From: Novosphingobium clariflavum
Lineage (GTDB): Bacteria > Pseudomonadota > Alphaproteobacteria > Sphingomonadales > Sphingomonadaceae
Direction: 5' to 3'
NCBI RefSeq assembly: GCF_026420865.1
Contig: NZ_JAPCWC010000021.1
Span: 1 to 61,653, forward strand
Length of the DNA stretch: 61,653 nt
Below, in pieces: positions 7,881 to 15,784 of the stretch. A program made the translations under genes and the position numbers. Each line of letters opens with the position of its first letter. Positions within the stretch are counted from its first letter, which is position 1. Under the pieces are notes generated by a model. It was not told the DNA's origin. It made no database searches and saw only the letters and a program-made list of their open reading frames with translations.

Positions 7881-8016
7881 GGCGAGTCTCCGGTAACGAG
7901 GCTGTCGATGCCGGGAAGGTAGTTGCCTCTCGCACAATAACAAGGCGCCCAATGACAAGTCGTTCGAGCATGCCTATCTAGCGGCCAAACTTCCCCTCAT
8001 GAGGATCAAGCTACCA

Positions 8017-8562
8017 ATGGAAACGGCAATCGTTGCAGGCGGATGCTTCTGGTGCACCGAAGCGGTGTTCCGCGATGTCATCGGCGTCGACTCGGTCGAA
8101 AGCGGCTATATCGGCGGCACTGTCGCCAACCCCACCTACAAGCAGGTCTGCAAAGGCACTACCGGCCATGCAGAGGCGATCCGGGTGAACTACGACCCCT
8201 CGGTCCTGTCCTACGGCGACCTGCTCGACGTGTTCATGGGCACCCATGACCCGACGCAGCTCAACCGCCAGGGCAACGACGTGGGCACGCAGTACCGCTC
8301 CGCCATCTTCCCGCTGGACGACGCGCAGGCCACCGAGGCCGAAGCCGCCATCGCCCGTTCGAACGAGGACAACGGCGGCAAGGTCGTCACCACCATCGAA
8401 GGCTTTGCAGACGGCAAACAGAACGAGGCATGGTATCCGGCCGAAGACTATCACCAGGAATACTGGGACGGCGAAGGCCAGCGTAACCCTTATTGCCTGG
8501 CGGTGATCCCGCCCAAGCTGATGAAGCTGCGCAAGAGCTTCCAGAACAAGGTGAAGGGCTGA
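8017..8562 (+). CDS. msrA: Peptide methionine-S-sulfoxide reductase, cytosolic
   Basis: 181 aa from the ATG at 8017, which has AGGA ten bases upstream; an in-frame ATG at 7999 lacks a ribosome site. It reduces methionine S-sulfoxide in proteins using thioredoxin. GGCFWC near the N-terminus holds the catalytic cysteine (residue 10), followed by GYIGG, GHAEAIRV and the DPTQLNRQGNDVGTQYRSAI block diagnostic of MsrA. WYPAEDYHQEY closes the active site. No signal peptide, in contrast with the exported MsrA near 55 kb. Single-gene unit. Confidence 0.95.
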   Translation: METAIVAGGCFWCTEAVFRDVIGVDSVESGYIGGTVANPTYKQVCKGTTGHAEAIRVNYDPSVLSYGDLLDVFMGTHDPTQLNRQGNDVGTQYRSAIFPLDDAQATEAEAAIARSNEDNGGKVVTTIEGFADGKQNEAWYPAEDYHQEYWDGEGQRNPYCLAVIPPKLMKLRKSFQNKVKG

Positions 8563-8628
8563 AACAGGCCCGCGCGGCTTCCCCGGTCATGCGCGGCCCG
8601 CCGCGCATCTGCGGGAAAGCATTGGCGG

Positions 8629-8657
8629 TCGCCATGTCTCATTTCGAGACATGGCGA
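8629..8657. promoter_or_regulatory. 12-bp perfect inverted repeat upstream of PEP-CTERM gene
   Basis: TCGCCATGTCTC and GAGACATGGCGA face each other across ATTTC. The stem is strong but has no T-run after it, so it may be a weak terminator for msrA or a protein-binding site for the next gene (start near 8732). Nothing else is apparent in the 150-base space except a low-GC stretch (8680-8715) fit for a promoter. Confidence 0.45.
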
Positions 8658-8731
8658 AACCGTCGTTTCCCAACACGCCAAGTATAGCTAAGTAATTCTA
8701 TGAAGTATTTTTCAACTTGGCGAATCTTACC

Positions 8732-9799
8732 ATGACCCGTGTGCGCACCAAAATCGGCAAGTTCTCGCTGTCCGTCGCTGTCGCCGCCTTTGCGCTGACA
8801 GCCGCCCCCGTGCTGGCCTCATCGGACATCGCCGGGATCGACGTTTTGAAGACCTGGAACCTCGTGGTGCTGGGCGATCTCACCTCCTCCTCGGAAGTGG
8901 AGGGACGCACGTTTGTCGGCGGCAATCTCGACGGCAATGCCTCGAACTACCAGATCACCGCCCTGCCCGCGTCCAGCACCGGCACGCCGGGCCTGACCGT
9001 GGTGGGCGATGTCAACGGCGGCTACAAGAACCTCAACAACGGGTCTGGCGCGATCGTCGGCGGCAGCGTCAACAGCGGCCTCAACCTCAACGGCGCGGCG
9101 CAGACGGTGCTGGTGGGCGGCACGATCAGCAACACCAACGTCAACAACAACACCGTCACCTCGGGCCTTGCCGCCAGCGACCCGCAGTTCGTGCAGGACC
9201 TCAACCAGCAAAAGAGCCTGATCACCACCTCGATGGAGAGCCTCAGCCACTCCATGAGCACGGAGACGGCGAACAGCCAGCTCTCGATCAGCGGCAATAC
9301 CGGCACGTTCAACGCGCAGCCCGATGCCAACGGCGTCGCCGTGTTCAACATCTCGGCGGCCGACCTCGACAAGATCGGCGAGATCAAGTTCAACCTGAAC
9401 GGCGCGGATACCGCCATCGTCAATGTCTCGGGCAGCTCGATCAAGCTCGATGACAATTTCCTCGGCGGCACCAGCAACCTTGGCGAGCATGTCGTCTGGA
9501 ACTTCTACGAAGCCGACGACCTGTCGCTGACCACGGCATGGGGCGGTTCGGTGCTGGCACCCGGCGCGGCGGCAACGACCGGAAACTACATCCAGGGTTC
9601 GGCCGTGTTCGGCAGCCTCGTCCAGAACGGCGAGATGCACGTAGGCACGTATACCGGAGGCTACACCCCGCCGAGCGGCTCCAATCCGCCCTCGAGTTCG
9701 GGCGGCAGCACCGACGTGCCGGAACCGGGCATGATGGCTCTCTTCGCGCTCGGCCTCGGTGCACTGCTGTTCTGGCGCCGCCGCAGCCGCACGGCCTGA
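8732..9799 (+). CDS. Choice-anchor A domain protein with PEP-CTERM sorting signal
   Basis: 355 aa from ATG 8732 (a TTG at 8717 is possible). N-terminal signal peptide (KFSLSVAVAAFALTAAPVLA). The body carries the choice-anchor A pattern: WNLVVLGDLTSSSEVEGRTFVGGNL, VVGDVNGG, GAIVGGSVNSG repeats of a beta-helix-like fold, and a closing VVWNFYEADDLSL with GSVLAPGA. After a Ser/Pro/Gly-rich spacer comes VPEPGMMALFALGLGALLFWRRR: PEP motif, one membrane helix and a basic tail. Such proteins are exported, then recognised and cut by an exosortase (EpsH) and usually released to the surface or matrix; exosortase itself is not in the window. PEP-CTERM proteins go with exopolysaccharide production, which fits the cluster at 32-47 kb. 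Confidence 0.88.
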   Translation: MTRVRTKIGKFSLSVAVAAFALTAAPVLASSDIAGIDVLKTWNLVVLGDLTSSSEVEGRTFVGGNLDGNASNYQITALPASSTGTPGLTVVGDVNGGYKNLNNGSGAIVGGSVNSGLNLNGAAQTVLVGGTISNTNVNNNTVTSGLAASDPQFVQDLNQQKSLITTSMESLSHSMSTETANSQLSISGNTGTFNAQPDANGVAVFNISAADLDKIGEIKFNLNGADTAIVNVSGSSIKLDDNFLGGTSNLGEHVVWNFYEADDLSLTTAWGGSVLAPGAAATTGNYIQGSAVFGSLVQNGEMHVGTYTGGYTPPSGSNPPSSSGGSTDVPEPGMMALFALGLGALLFWRRRSRTA

Positions 9800-9915
9800 A
9801 GATCCGCTGCGAAACCACGATCCGCGCATAAATAGCGCACCGACAGGGGCCGCCAGATTGCCTGGACGGCCGCGGTTGGTGCACTATTGGCAGGCCTCGT
9901 CCGGAGTCGCTGCCC

Positions 9916-10797
9916 ATGCGCGCAAGCCACGCTATTCTTTCGCTTACTCTGACCGGACTGCCGGCACTTTCCGCCGCTGCGCCGCAGCCGCTCCTGCAGA
10001 GCGCCGGCGGAGAAATCATCATCACCGAGTGCCCGCCCGGCGGCGACGATGACCCGTTCTGCCGCGCGGTCGCCGCAAGCGGCCCGGAGGGACAAGTCCG
10101 CCTCGGCGGCGGCTACATGCAGGTCTCCCTGCTGTGGGCGCACAAGAGCGATCCCGGCCAGCCCGACGCCCTTGTCCTGGGCGACTACGGCGGCTCGGGC
10201 GGCAGGGCCGATCTCTATGCGGTGACGTTTACGCCGCATCTCAGCTACCGCCGTATCGGCGGCGAGCGTTTTGACAGCGTCACCGTCGACGAAACCCCCG
10301 GCCCCTTGCGCCTCAGCCTTCCCTTCGACGTCGAGTTCTTCAACGGCGCCCCGCACGCCGGCGCCATCGTCGTTCCGCTGCCGGTGATCTGGAGCGACGG
10401 GGACTTTGCCCTCGACTTCGCGCAGTTGACGCACCGGACCTACTCACCCAGCGAATTCGACTTCCGCGTCCTTGCCGTCGGCGCGGAACTCGCGGCCTGG
10501 CAGGACAAGGCATACCCTGCAAAGCACCTCTATCCGCCGGAAGCAGTCGGCGGGACGCCCGTCGCTGCCACGGCGCTTGTCGAGATGATGCTGACCGGCC
10601 ACGCCGATCAGGCGCGCGACCTTTTGGACCGCAGCTGGCCCCGCGACCGGGAGCAGGCCGACAAGCCGGTGGAGGGCAAGGCAGCGTTCTGGGCCGCATT
10701 GTGCAAGGCCGTCGTGGAGGAACCATCGTGGAAGCGCTTCAGGCTCGATCGCCTGCCGCACGCGGACCTGATCGAATTGGCGGCACAGGCCTCGTGA
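9916..10797 (+). CDS. Secreted hypothetical protein
   Basis: 293 aa, with a probable signal peptide (MRASHAILSLTLTGLPALSAAA). I do not recognise the family. The mature part has two cysteines close to the N-terminus (ITECPPGG...FCRAV) that could pair, beta-strand-rich middle segments (LVLGDYGGSGGRADLYAVTF) and a helical C-terminus. It follows the PEP-CTERM gene by 116 bases on the same strand and may be cotranscribed. Probably periplasmic; no enzymatic motif found. Confidence 0.7.
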   Translation: MRASHAILSLTLTGLPALSAAAPQPLLQSAGGEIIITECPPGGDDDPFCRAVAASGPEGQVRLGGGYMQVSLLWAHKSDPGQPDALVLGDYGGSGGRADLYAVTFTPHLSYRRIGGERFDSVTVDETPGPLRLSLPFDVEFFNGAPHAGAIVVPLPVIWSDGDFALDFAQLTHRTYSPSEFDFRVLAVGAELAAWQDKAYPAKHLYPPEAVGGTPVAATALVEMMLTGHADQARDLLDRSWPRDREQADKPVEGKAAFWAALCKAVVEEPSWKRFRLDRLPHADLIELAAQAS

Positions 10798-10821
10798 CCT
10801 GTGCCTTTAATAGTTCCTGCG

Positions 10822-10895
10822 CCACCTGGTGATTAGAAAACGCGCAAGACCAAAGTCGAACCACTAGAGCATTTTCTCGTCAGGGGACGTCACCT
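10822..10895. repeat. Degenerate copy of the TAGAGC/GTTTTC palindromic repeat
   Basis: CACCTGGTGATTAGAAAACGCG is followed by AAGACCAAAG and CTAGAGCATTTTCTCGTCAG. The same elements appear in the copies near 20.4 and 55.5 kb. It lies between two genes and supplies the last codons of the small zinc-finger gene at 10864. Confidence 0.55.
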
Positions 10896-11070
10896 GCCCG
10901 GAGTCCGGCAACCAGTCCCGGCGCCAGACACCATGCTTCTCGCGCCGGACCGCCATCCCGCACGAACTGCAATGGCCGACAAAATGGCCACCGTCCCACG
11001 CCACGTGTTTTCGGTCGGGCTCATGGCGGCCAAGCCGGCATTGCAGGAACTGAGGTAAAAACCGCACCAT
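10864..11070 (-). CDS. Small putative zinc-binding protein
   Basis: 68 aa from ATG 11070 (GGAAG about seven bases upstream; a GTG at 11085 lacks a site). CRLGRHEP near residue 11 and GHCSSCG near 34 make a CxxxxH...CxxC arrangement that could hold one zinc ion. The flanking RREKHGVWRRDW resembles small conserved proteins of sphingomonads. The C-terminal TSPDEKML is encoded by a repeat element, so the original tail may have been lost. Function unknown; nucleic-acid binding is possible given the basic charge. Confidence 0.55.
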   Translation of the reverse strand: MVRFLPQFLQCRLGRHEPDRKHVAWDGGHFVGHCSSCGMAVRREKHGVWRRDWLPDSGQVTSPDEKML

Positions 11071-11210
11071 CGCGACTGCTTCCACAAAGAGAGCAGCAGC
11101 CCGCGCGGCACTTTATTGCAGCGCGGAACCAGCCATGCTCGCATCACCCTTGATGCCAAGGATGCCTGAGACTTGCGAGTCGTTGCAATGCAAAACATAC
11201 GTAGTTTACC

Positions 11211-11229
11211 GGAGGCACGGCACGCCTCC
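11211..11229. terminator. GC-rich hairpin in the 11071-11364 intergenic space
   Basis: GGAGGC-ACGGCAC-GCCTCC, extended by flanking CC/GG. The rest of the ~290-base interval shows no credible gene. A TTTTTTCC tract about 30 bases further right follows a GC-rich run and could end rsmB transcription coming from the right. Weak call. Confidence 0.3.
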
Positions 11230-11364
11230 TCCGGCTGCGGTTAAAGGCATGGGACGGACCGTTTTTTCCGGCCCGCCCACATCCGCAAAACCGAACTTGT
11301 AGCAAGCTGCGTTGAGCCTGGGCGTTCAAGGCTGCTGATGCGTCCGCATCACTGCGGCTTGGTG

Positions 11365-12609
11365 TTACGCGCGGATCCAGCGCGCCACGAAGAAGCCGTC
11401 GAGACCGCCCTCACCCGCCAGCATGCCCGGATCGGTGCGCAGCCAGCCCTCCGCCGTCGGCGCGAGGCCGGCGGGAAGCTCCTCGGGCCTCACCGGTGCG
11501 GGAGCCAATGCAACCTTGGGAGCCTGCTCCTCACCCTCTTGCGGCTCCATCGAGCAGACCGCGTAGACCAGCGTGCCGCCCGGCTTCAGCCAGCCGGCCG
11601 CGCGTTCGAGCATCGCCGACTGGATCTCCACCATCTCATCGATCTGGCGTGCGCCGATACGGTGCAGCACGTCGGGATGGCGGCGTGCGGTGCCGGTGGC
11701 AGTGCACGGCGCGTCGAGCAGGATCGCATCGAACTTCTCTTCCGGCGCCCACTTGAGCGCATCGGCCTGGACGATCTCGGCAGCAAGGCCAGTACGCTTG
11801 AGGTTGTCGCCCAGACGTTCGAGGCGGCGCTTGGACAAATCGAGCGCGGTGACGTCCCAACCGGCAGCGGCCAGTTGCAGCGTCTTGCCGCCGGGCGCAG
11901 CGCAGAGATCGAGCGCCTTGCGCCCCTCGCCAGCCCCCAGCAGGCGGGCGGGAAGGCTGGCGGCCAGATCCTGCACCCACCAGGCCCCATCGCGGAAACC
12001 TTCGAGATGCTCGACCGCCGTACCGCGCGACAGGCGGACATGGCCGGACATCAGCGAGATGCCGCCCAGTCGCTCCGCCCACGCGGCCGTTTCCGCCGGA
12101 TCGCGCAGCGCGAGATCGAGCGGCGGCGGCGCGGCCAGACCGCCAGCGATGTCGACCACACGCTCGCCCCACGCGGCGGACCAGCGTTCGATCGCGGCTT
12201 CGGGCAGCGTCGGCACGGCGGGCAGCACGGCTTCACGCCGGGTCACTGCCGAGAACACGCCGTGCGCGAGACGGCGCGGGCCGCCCATGAGCAACGGCAA
12301 GCCGGTGGCGATGACCGCGTGGGCCGGGGTTTCCAGACGCAGGACCTGCGCCAGCATGATTTCCAGCACGGCGCGAGCCTTGGCATCGTCGGCCAGCGGC
12401 AGGCGGGTGGCGGAATCGATCAGATCGTCAAGGTCGGCCCGCCAGCGCAGCACTTCGCCGGCAATGGCCCGGGCGAGCGCCCGGTCCGCGTCACCGCTCA
12501 CGCGGGCAAGCGCCGAACCGGCCGCCTGGTCGAGCGTTTCGCCACGCCGCAGCACGGCATCGATAAGGTTGAGCGCGGCACGGCGCGCCGGAAGGCCGGG
12601 AATATCCAT
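11365..12609 (-). CDS. rsmB: 16S rRNA (cytosine-C5)-methyltransferase, RsmB family
   Basis: 414 aa from ATG 12609, which has AAGGGGG just upstream; longer in-frame starts overlap the divergent gene. RsmB methylates C967 of 16S rRNA using SAM. Residues 1-130 form the NusB-like N-terminal domain (ARRAALNLIDAVLRRGETLDQA, LRLETPAHAVI). The catalytic domain follows: LCAAPGGKT (SAM motif, about 235-243), DAPCTATGTARRHPD with Cys302, and YAVCSMEPQEGEEQ with Cys352, the two cysteines of m5C enzymes. The gene is divergent from the DUF1674 gene, with only ~55 bases between their starts, so the promoters overlap. Confidence 0.92.
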   Translation of the reverse strand: MDIPGLPARRAALNLIDAVLRRGETLDQAAGSALARVSGDADRALARAIAGEVLRWRADLDDLIDSATRLPLADDAKARAVLEIMLAQVLRLETPAHAVIATGLPLLMGGPRRLAHGVFSAVTRREAVLPAVPTLPEAAIERWSAAWGERVVDIAGGLAAPPPLDLALRDPAETAAWAERLGGISLMSGHVRLSRGTAVEHLEGFRDGAWWVQDLAASLPARLLGAGEGRKALDLCAAPGGKTLQLAAAGWDVTALDLSKRRLERLGDNLKRTGLAAEIVQADALKWAPEEKFDAILLDAPCTATGTARRHPDVLHRIGARQIDEMVEIQSAMLERAAGWLKPGGTLVYAVCSMEPQEGEEQAPKVALAPAPVRPEELPAGLAPTAEGWLRTDPGMLAGEGGLDGFFVARWIRA

Positions 12610-12664
12610 CGCCGCCCCCTTATAGACGATTGCGTTTTGACGCCACCCACACCACATGGCTGCC

Positions 12665-12847
12665 ATGACCGAACGCGCCACAAAACGTCCCGAAGGCTTC
12701 GCCAAGCCCGCCCACTGGACGAACGAGCCCGCGCCCCAGCCTTCTTCGCAGGAAGCGGCGAAGCCGGATGAGGACGCCGATCCCGACGGCATTTCGCCCA
12801 CCCGCTACGGCGACTGGGTCCGCAACGGGATTGCCGTAGATTTCTGA
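12665..12847 (+). CDS. DUF1674 / succinate dehydrogenase assembly factor 4-like protein
   Basis: 60 aa, normal for this family. The C-terminus SPTRYGDWVRNGIAVDF is the DUF1674 signature shared with mitochondrial SDHAF4 (Sdh8), which binds the flavinated SdhA subunit and guards it during complex II assembly. The N-terminus is charged and proline-rich, as usual. An ATG at 12656 in the same frame is an alternative start. The location opposite rsmB is a common one in sphingomonads as far as I recall; that is memory, not a search. Confidence 0.85.
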   Translation: MTERATKRPEGFAKPAHWTNEPAPQPSSQEAAKPDEDADPDGISPTRYGDWVRNGIAVDF

Positions 12848-12866
12848 ATAGACGCGCGCGCCGGGA

Positions 12867-13772
12867 TCACCAGTCGCGCGCCATGGACGGCAGACGCCTG
12901 ACCAGGAAGTCGATCCATGCCCGTGTCTTGGCCGCAGGCCGGCGGGACCGGTGGGTGACGGCATGGACGGCACCGAGGTCGATCAGTTCGGCGCCAAGGT
13001 CGAGTTCGACCAGGCGTCCCTCGGCAATCGCCCGGTCCACGAAAAAACGCGGCCCGTAGACCAGCCCCATTCCCGCTATCGCCGCCTGCGCTAGGACCTG
13101 CCCGTTGTTGGCATGGAGCGAGCCGCGTACCGCCACTGCCCGGCTGCCATCGGCACCAAACCCCCAGCGGGTAGTCCCGGCCTCCCCGCTCAGGGTATAG
13201 CCCAGGCATTCATGCGCAGCGAGATCCTCGATCGATTGCGGTGTGCCGCGCCGCGCGAGATAGGCTGGCGATGCGCAGATGCACAGTCGCACCGGCGCGA
13301 TCCGGCGGGCGACAAGGTTGCTGTCCGCCAGCTTGCCGATCCGCACTGCCACGTCCCAGCGTTCTTCCAGCAGGTCGACCACGCGGTCGTTGAGGCCCAG
13401 TTCGATCGTCACCGCCGGATAGAGCGCATGAAACTCGGTGACGAGATCGACCAGATAGGCGCTGCCGAAAGCGGCCGGCCCCGAGACCCGCAAAAGCCCT
13501 TCCACTGAGGCGGAACGCGCCATCGTCTCGGCATCGGCTTCCTCCAGTTCGGCAAGCACCCGCTCGGCCCGATCGAGATAGGCTGCCCCGGCCTCGGTCA
13601 GTGCCAGACGGCGCGTAGTGCGGTTCACCAGAGTCACGCCAAGGCGCTGTTCAAGCGCATTCAGGTGCTTGGCCGCCATCGCCGGAGACATCGACAATTC
13701 ACGCGCTGCGGCGGAAAGGCCGCCCAGCCGTATCGCCCGCACAAATACCTCGATGCCCTTCAGACGGTCCAT
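12867..13772 (-). CDS. LysR-family transcriptional regulator
   Basis: 301 aa. N-terminal winged HTH (RLKGIEVFVRAIRLGGLSAAARELSMSPAMAAKHLNALEQRLG, residues 3-45), then an effector domain of the LysR substrate-binding fold (e.g. WDVAVRIGKLADSNLVARRIAPV). The sequence fits the CrgA/DsdC-like group often placed beside enzymes of aromatic or quinone metabolism. It is divergent from the DoxX-dioxygenase pair; the 103-base space contains an AT-rich stretch (13795-13825) that would hold both promoters and the LysR site. Likely regulator of those two genes. Confidence 0.9.
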   Translation of the reverse strand: MDRLKGIEVFVRAIRLGGLSAAARELSMSPAMAAKHLNALEQRLGVTLVNRTTRRLALTEAGAAYLDRAERVLAELEEADAETMARSASVEGLLRVSGPAAFGSAYLVDLVTEFHALYPAVTIELGLNDRVVDLLEERWDVAVRIGKLADSNLVARRIAPVRLCICASPAYLARRGTPQSIEDLAAHECLGYTLSGEAGTTRWGFGADGSRAVAVRGSLHANNGQVLAQAAIAGMGLVYGPRFFVDRAIAEGRLVELDLGAELIDLGAVHAVTHRSRRPAAKTRAWIDFLVRRLPSMARDW

Positions 13773-13875
13773 GCCATGCCCCTATTTGACACCATAGGTA
13801 TAAATTAATTCAACGAATCTCGGTATTATCACCAATGAGGCAAAGGTCTAGATCGGCACGCGAAAGGAAGCCCCC

Positions 13876-14304
13876 ATGACCTCACCTTCTTCCCCTGCCA
13901 TTTCCGCCTCGACCGCCCCTTACGGCGCCTTTGTCCTGCGGGTTACCCTTGGCGTCACGTTCCTCGCGCACTTCGCGCTGAAGCTGTTTGTCTTCACTCC
14001 TGCCGGAACCGCCGCCTATTTCGGCAGCCTCGGCTTGCCGCCTGCGCTCGCCTATGCGTCGATGGCCGCCGAATTCCTTGGCGGCCTGGCGCTCATCACC
14101 GGCTTCAAGGCCCGCGCCGTGGCCCTGGCACTGATCCCGCTGCTGGTCGGCACGATCGTCACCGTACACGGCGCCAACGGCTTCTTCTTCAACGCCCCCG
14201 GCGGCGGCTGGGAATACCCCGCCTTCTGGTCGATCGCTCTCCTTGTCCAGGCCCTGATCGGCGACGGCGCCTTTGCGCTCTCGCCCACGCTCCGCAAGGC
14301 CTGA
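13876..14304 (+). CDS. DoxX-family membrane protein
   Basis: 142 aa with four hydrophobic segments (about 17-38, 60-80, 84-105, 118-138). GAFVLRVTLGVTFLAHFALKLFVF and the final FWSIALLVQALIGDGAFAL match DoxX/SURF4-type inner-membrane proteins, found with redox enzymes and electron transfer to quinones. Ribosome site GAAAGGAAG before ATG. First gene of a two-gene unit with the extradiol dioxygenase-like gene (28 bases apart), under the divergent LysR gene. Confidence 0.88.
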   Translation: MTSPSSPAISASTAPYGAFVLRVTLGVTFLAHFALKLFVFTPAGTAAYFGSLGLPPALAYASMAAEFLGGLALITGFKARAVALALIPLLVGTIVTVHGANGFFFNAPGGGWEYPAFWSIALLVQALIGDGAFALSPTLRKA

Positions 14305-14332
14305 ACCACCGCCCCGCAAAGGATCCTGTCCC

Positions 14333-15121
14333 ATGACCCGCCAACCCAGCTTCTACATTCCCCACGGCGGCGGCCCCTGCTTCTTCATGCCCGATCCGCA
14401 GGGCAACTGGACCTCGATGGCCGAGTTCCTGCGCTCGCTGCCCGCCCGCCTGCCTGAGCCGCCCAAGGCCATCCTGGTGGTTTCAGGCCACTGGGAAACC
14501 GAGGGCTTCGCCTTTACCGGCGCCGAAACCCCCGCGCTGCTGTTCGACTATTACGGCTTCCCGCAGCACACCTACGAGCTGCGCTTCGACGCCCCCGGCG
14601 CTCCCGATCTGGCAAGCGAAGCGGCACGGCTGCTGCGCGAGGCAGGCTTCGCCGCCGGTCTCGACAGCCAGCGCGGCTACGACCACGGTGTTTTCGTCCC
14701 GCTCAAGGTATCCTGGCCCGAGGCCGAGGTGCCGGTCGTCGAGATGTCGCTCGACCGTTCGCTCGATCCGGCCCTGCACCTCGCCGCCGGCAAGGCGCTC
14801 GCGCCGCTGCGCGATCAGGGCGTTCTGATCCTGGGTTCAGGCATGAGCTTCCACAATATGCGCGGCTACGGCAATCCCGCCTCCACCGCGCCCTCGCAGA
14901 CGTTCGACGCCTGGCTCACCGCCGCCGCGACGAGCGATGCCGAAGCCCGCGCCGCAGCGCTTGCCCGGTGGGCCGAGGCTCCGGCCGGCCGCTTCTCGCA
15001 CCCCCGCGAGGAACACCTCTTGCCGCTGATGGTGGCCGCCGGGGCATCGGATGAGGCGGGCGAGAAGGTCTATTCCGATCTCGTGCTAGGCACCGCGATC
15101 TCGGCCTTCCAGTTCAACTGA
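14333..15121 (+). CDS. Class III extradiol ring-cleavage dioxygenase (DODA/YgiD type)
   Basis: 262 aa from ATG 14333 with AAAGGA upstream. The LigB-like fold starts FYIPHGGGPCFF with an expected metal-ligand histidine, then AILVVSGHWET (second ligand), YGFPQHTYELRFDAPG, and YDHGVFVPLKVSWPEA carrying the catalytic histidine. Related proteins open 4,5-DOPA or other catechols, though the true substrate of most bacterial members is unknown. Here the LysR regulator and DoxX partner point to defence against, or use of, a catechol or quinone. Followed by a strong hairpin terminator. Confidence 0.87.
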   Translation: MTRQPSFYIPHGGGPCFFMPDPQGNWTSMAEFLRSLPARLPEPPKAILVVSGHWETEGFAFTGAETPALLFDYYGFPQHTYELRFDAPGAPDLASEAARLLREAGFAAGLDSQRGYDHGVFVPLKVSWPEAEVPVVEMSLDRSLDPALHLAAGKALAPLRDQGVLILGSGMSFHNMRGYGNPASTAPSQTFDAWLTAAATSDAEARAAALARWAEAPAGRFSHPREEHLLPLMVAAGASDEAGEKVYSDLVLGTAISAFQFN

Positions 15122-15128
15122 ACCCGGG

Positions 15129-15154
15129 AGCGGGCAGGCTTGAACCTGCCCGCT
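15129..15154. terminator. Bidirectional terminator between dioxygenase and L,D-transpeptidase genes
   Basis: AGCGGGCAGG-CTTGAA-CCTGCCCGCT, a perfect 10-bp stem with a six-base loop, immediately after the dioxygenase stop and before the convergent gene end. Confidence 0.7.
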
Positions 15155-15192
15155 TCCTTCAATCCGGCACTTCGCGGCGGCGGCGCGATGGC

Positions 15193-15780
15193 TCAGGGCA
15201 GGATCTCGATCGGTGTGCCATCGCCCACCGACTGCCAGAGCATCTCGATCTGGGCGTTGGACACGGCGATGCAACCATCGGTCCAATCGCCCGCAGGACG
15301 GCGATCCGACCCGTTCGGCTGACCATGGATCATGATCATCCCGCCCGGCGAACGCCCCTGCCCGGCCGCATATTCGCGGTCCGCCGTATTGGGGTACGAG
15401 ATGTGGAGCGAGAGGTGATAGGCGCTGTCCGGGTTGCCCCAGTCGATCTGGTAGCGGCCTTCGGGCGTGCGCTCATCGCCTTCGAAACGCTTGGGACCAA
15501 GGGGCTGATCACCCAGCTGGATATGCTCGATCACGCTGACTACGCGGCCGCCGGACCAAAGCTCCATACGCCGCTCCGACTTGTCGACGCGGATCAGGTC
15601 TATCGGCGCAAGCGGTTCGGCCCGCAGCGCCGACGCCCCCAGCAAAAGCAAAAGCGGCGCGAGAATAATCCCGCACCGCTTTTCGGCTTGCGCGAAGATG
15701 CCGAGACATCTCCGCAAGGCGGCGCTCAAACGCCGCGCCGGACTGGTCAGGGTTCGCCGAGTTTCCCTCAACGAACCCAC
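15193..15780 (-). CDS. L,D-transpeptidase (YkuD domain)
   Basis: 195 aa from GTG 15780; the start is uncertain and a shorter form opening near the hydrophobic CGIILAPLLLLLGASALRA (signal sequence) is possible. L,D-transpeptidases form 3-3 cross-links in peptidoglycan or attach proteins to it, in the periplasm. The YkuD motif is clear: MIMIHGQPNG with His152, and WTDGCIAVSN with the catalytic Cys170. The frame opens four bases after the purA stop on the same strand, suggesting cotranscription with purA. Confidence 0.88.
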   Translation of the reverse strand: MGSLRETRRTLTSPARRLSAALRRCLGIFAQAEKRCGIILAPLLLLLGASALRAEPLAPIDLIRVDKSERRMELWSGGRVVSVIEHIQLGDQPLGPKRFEGDERTPEGRYQIDWGNPDSAYHLSLHISYPNTADREYAAGQGRSPGGMIMIHGQPNGSDRRPAGDWTDGCIAVSNAQIEMLWQSVGDGTPIEILP

Positions 15781-15784
15781 GGCA

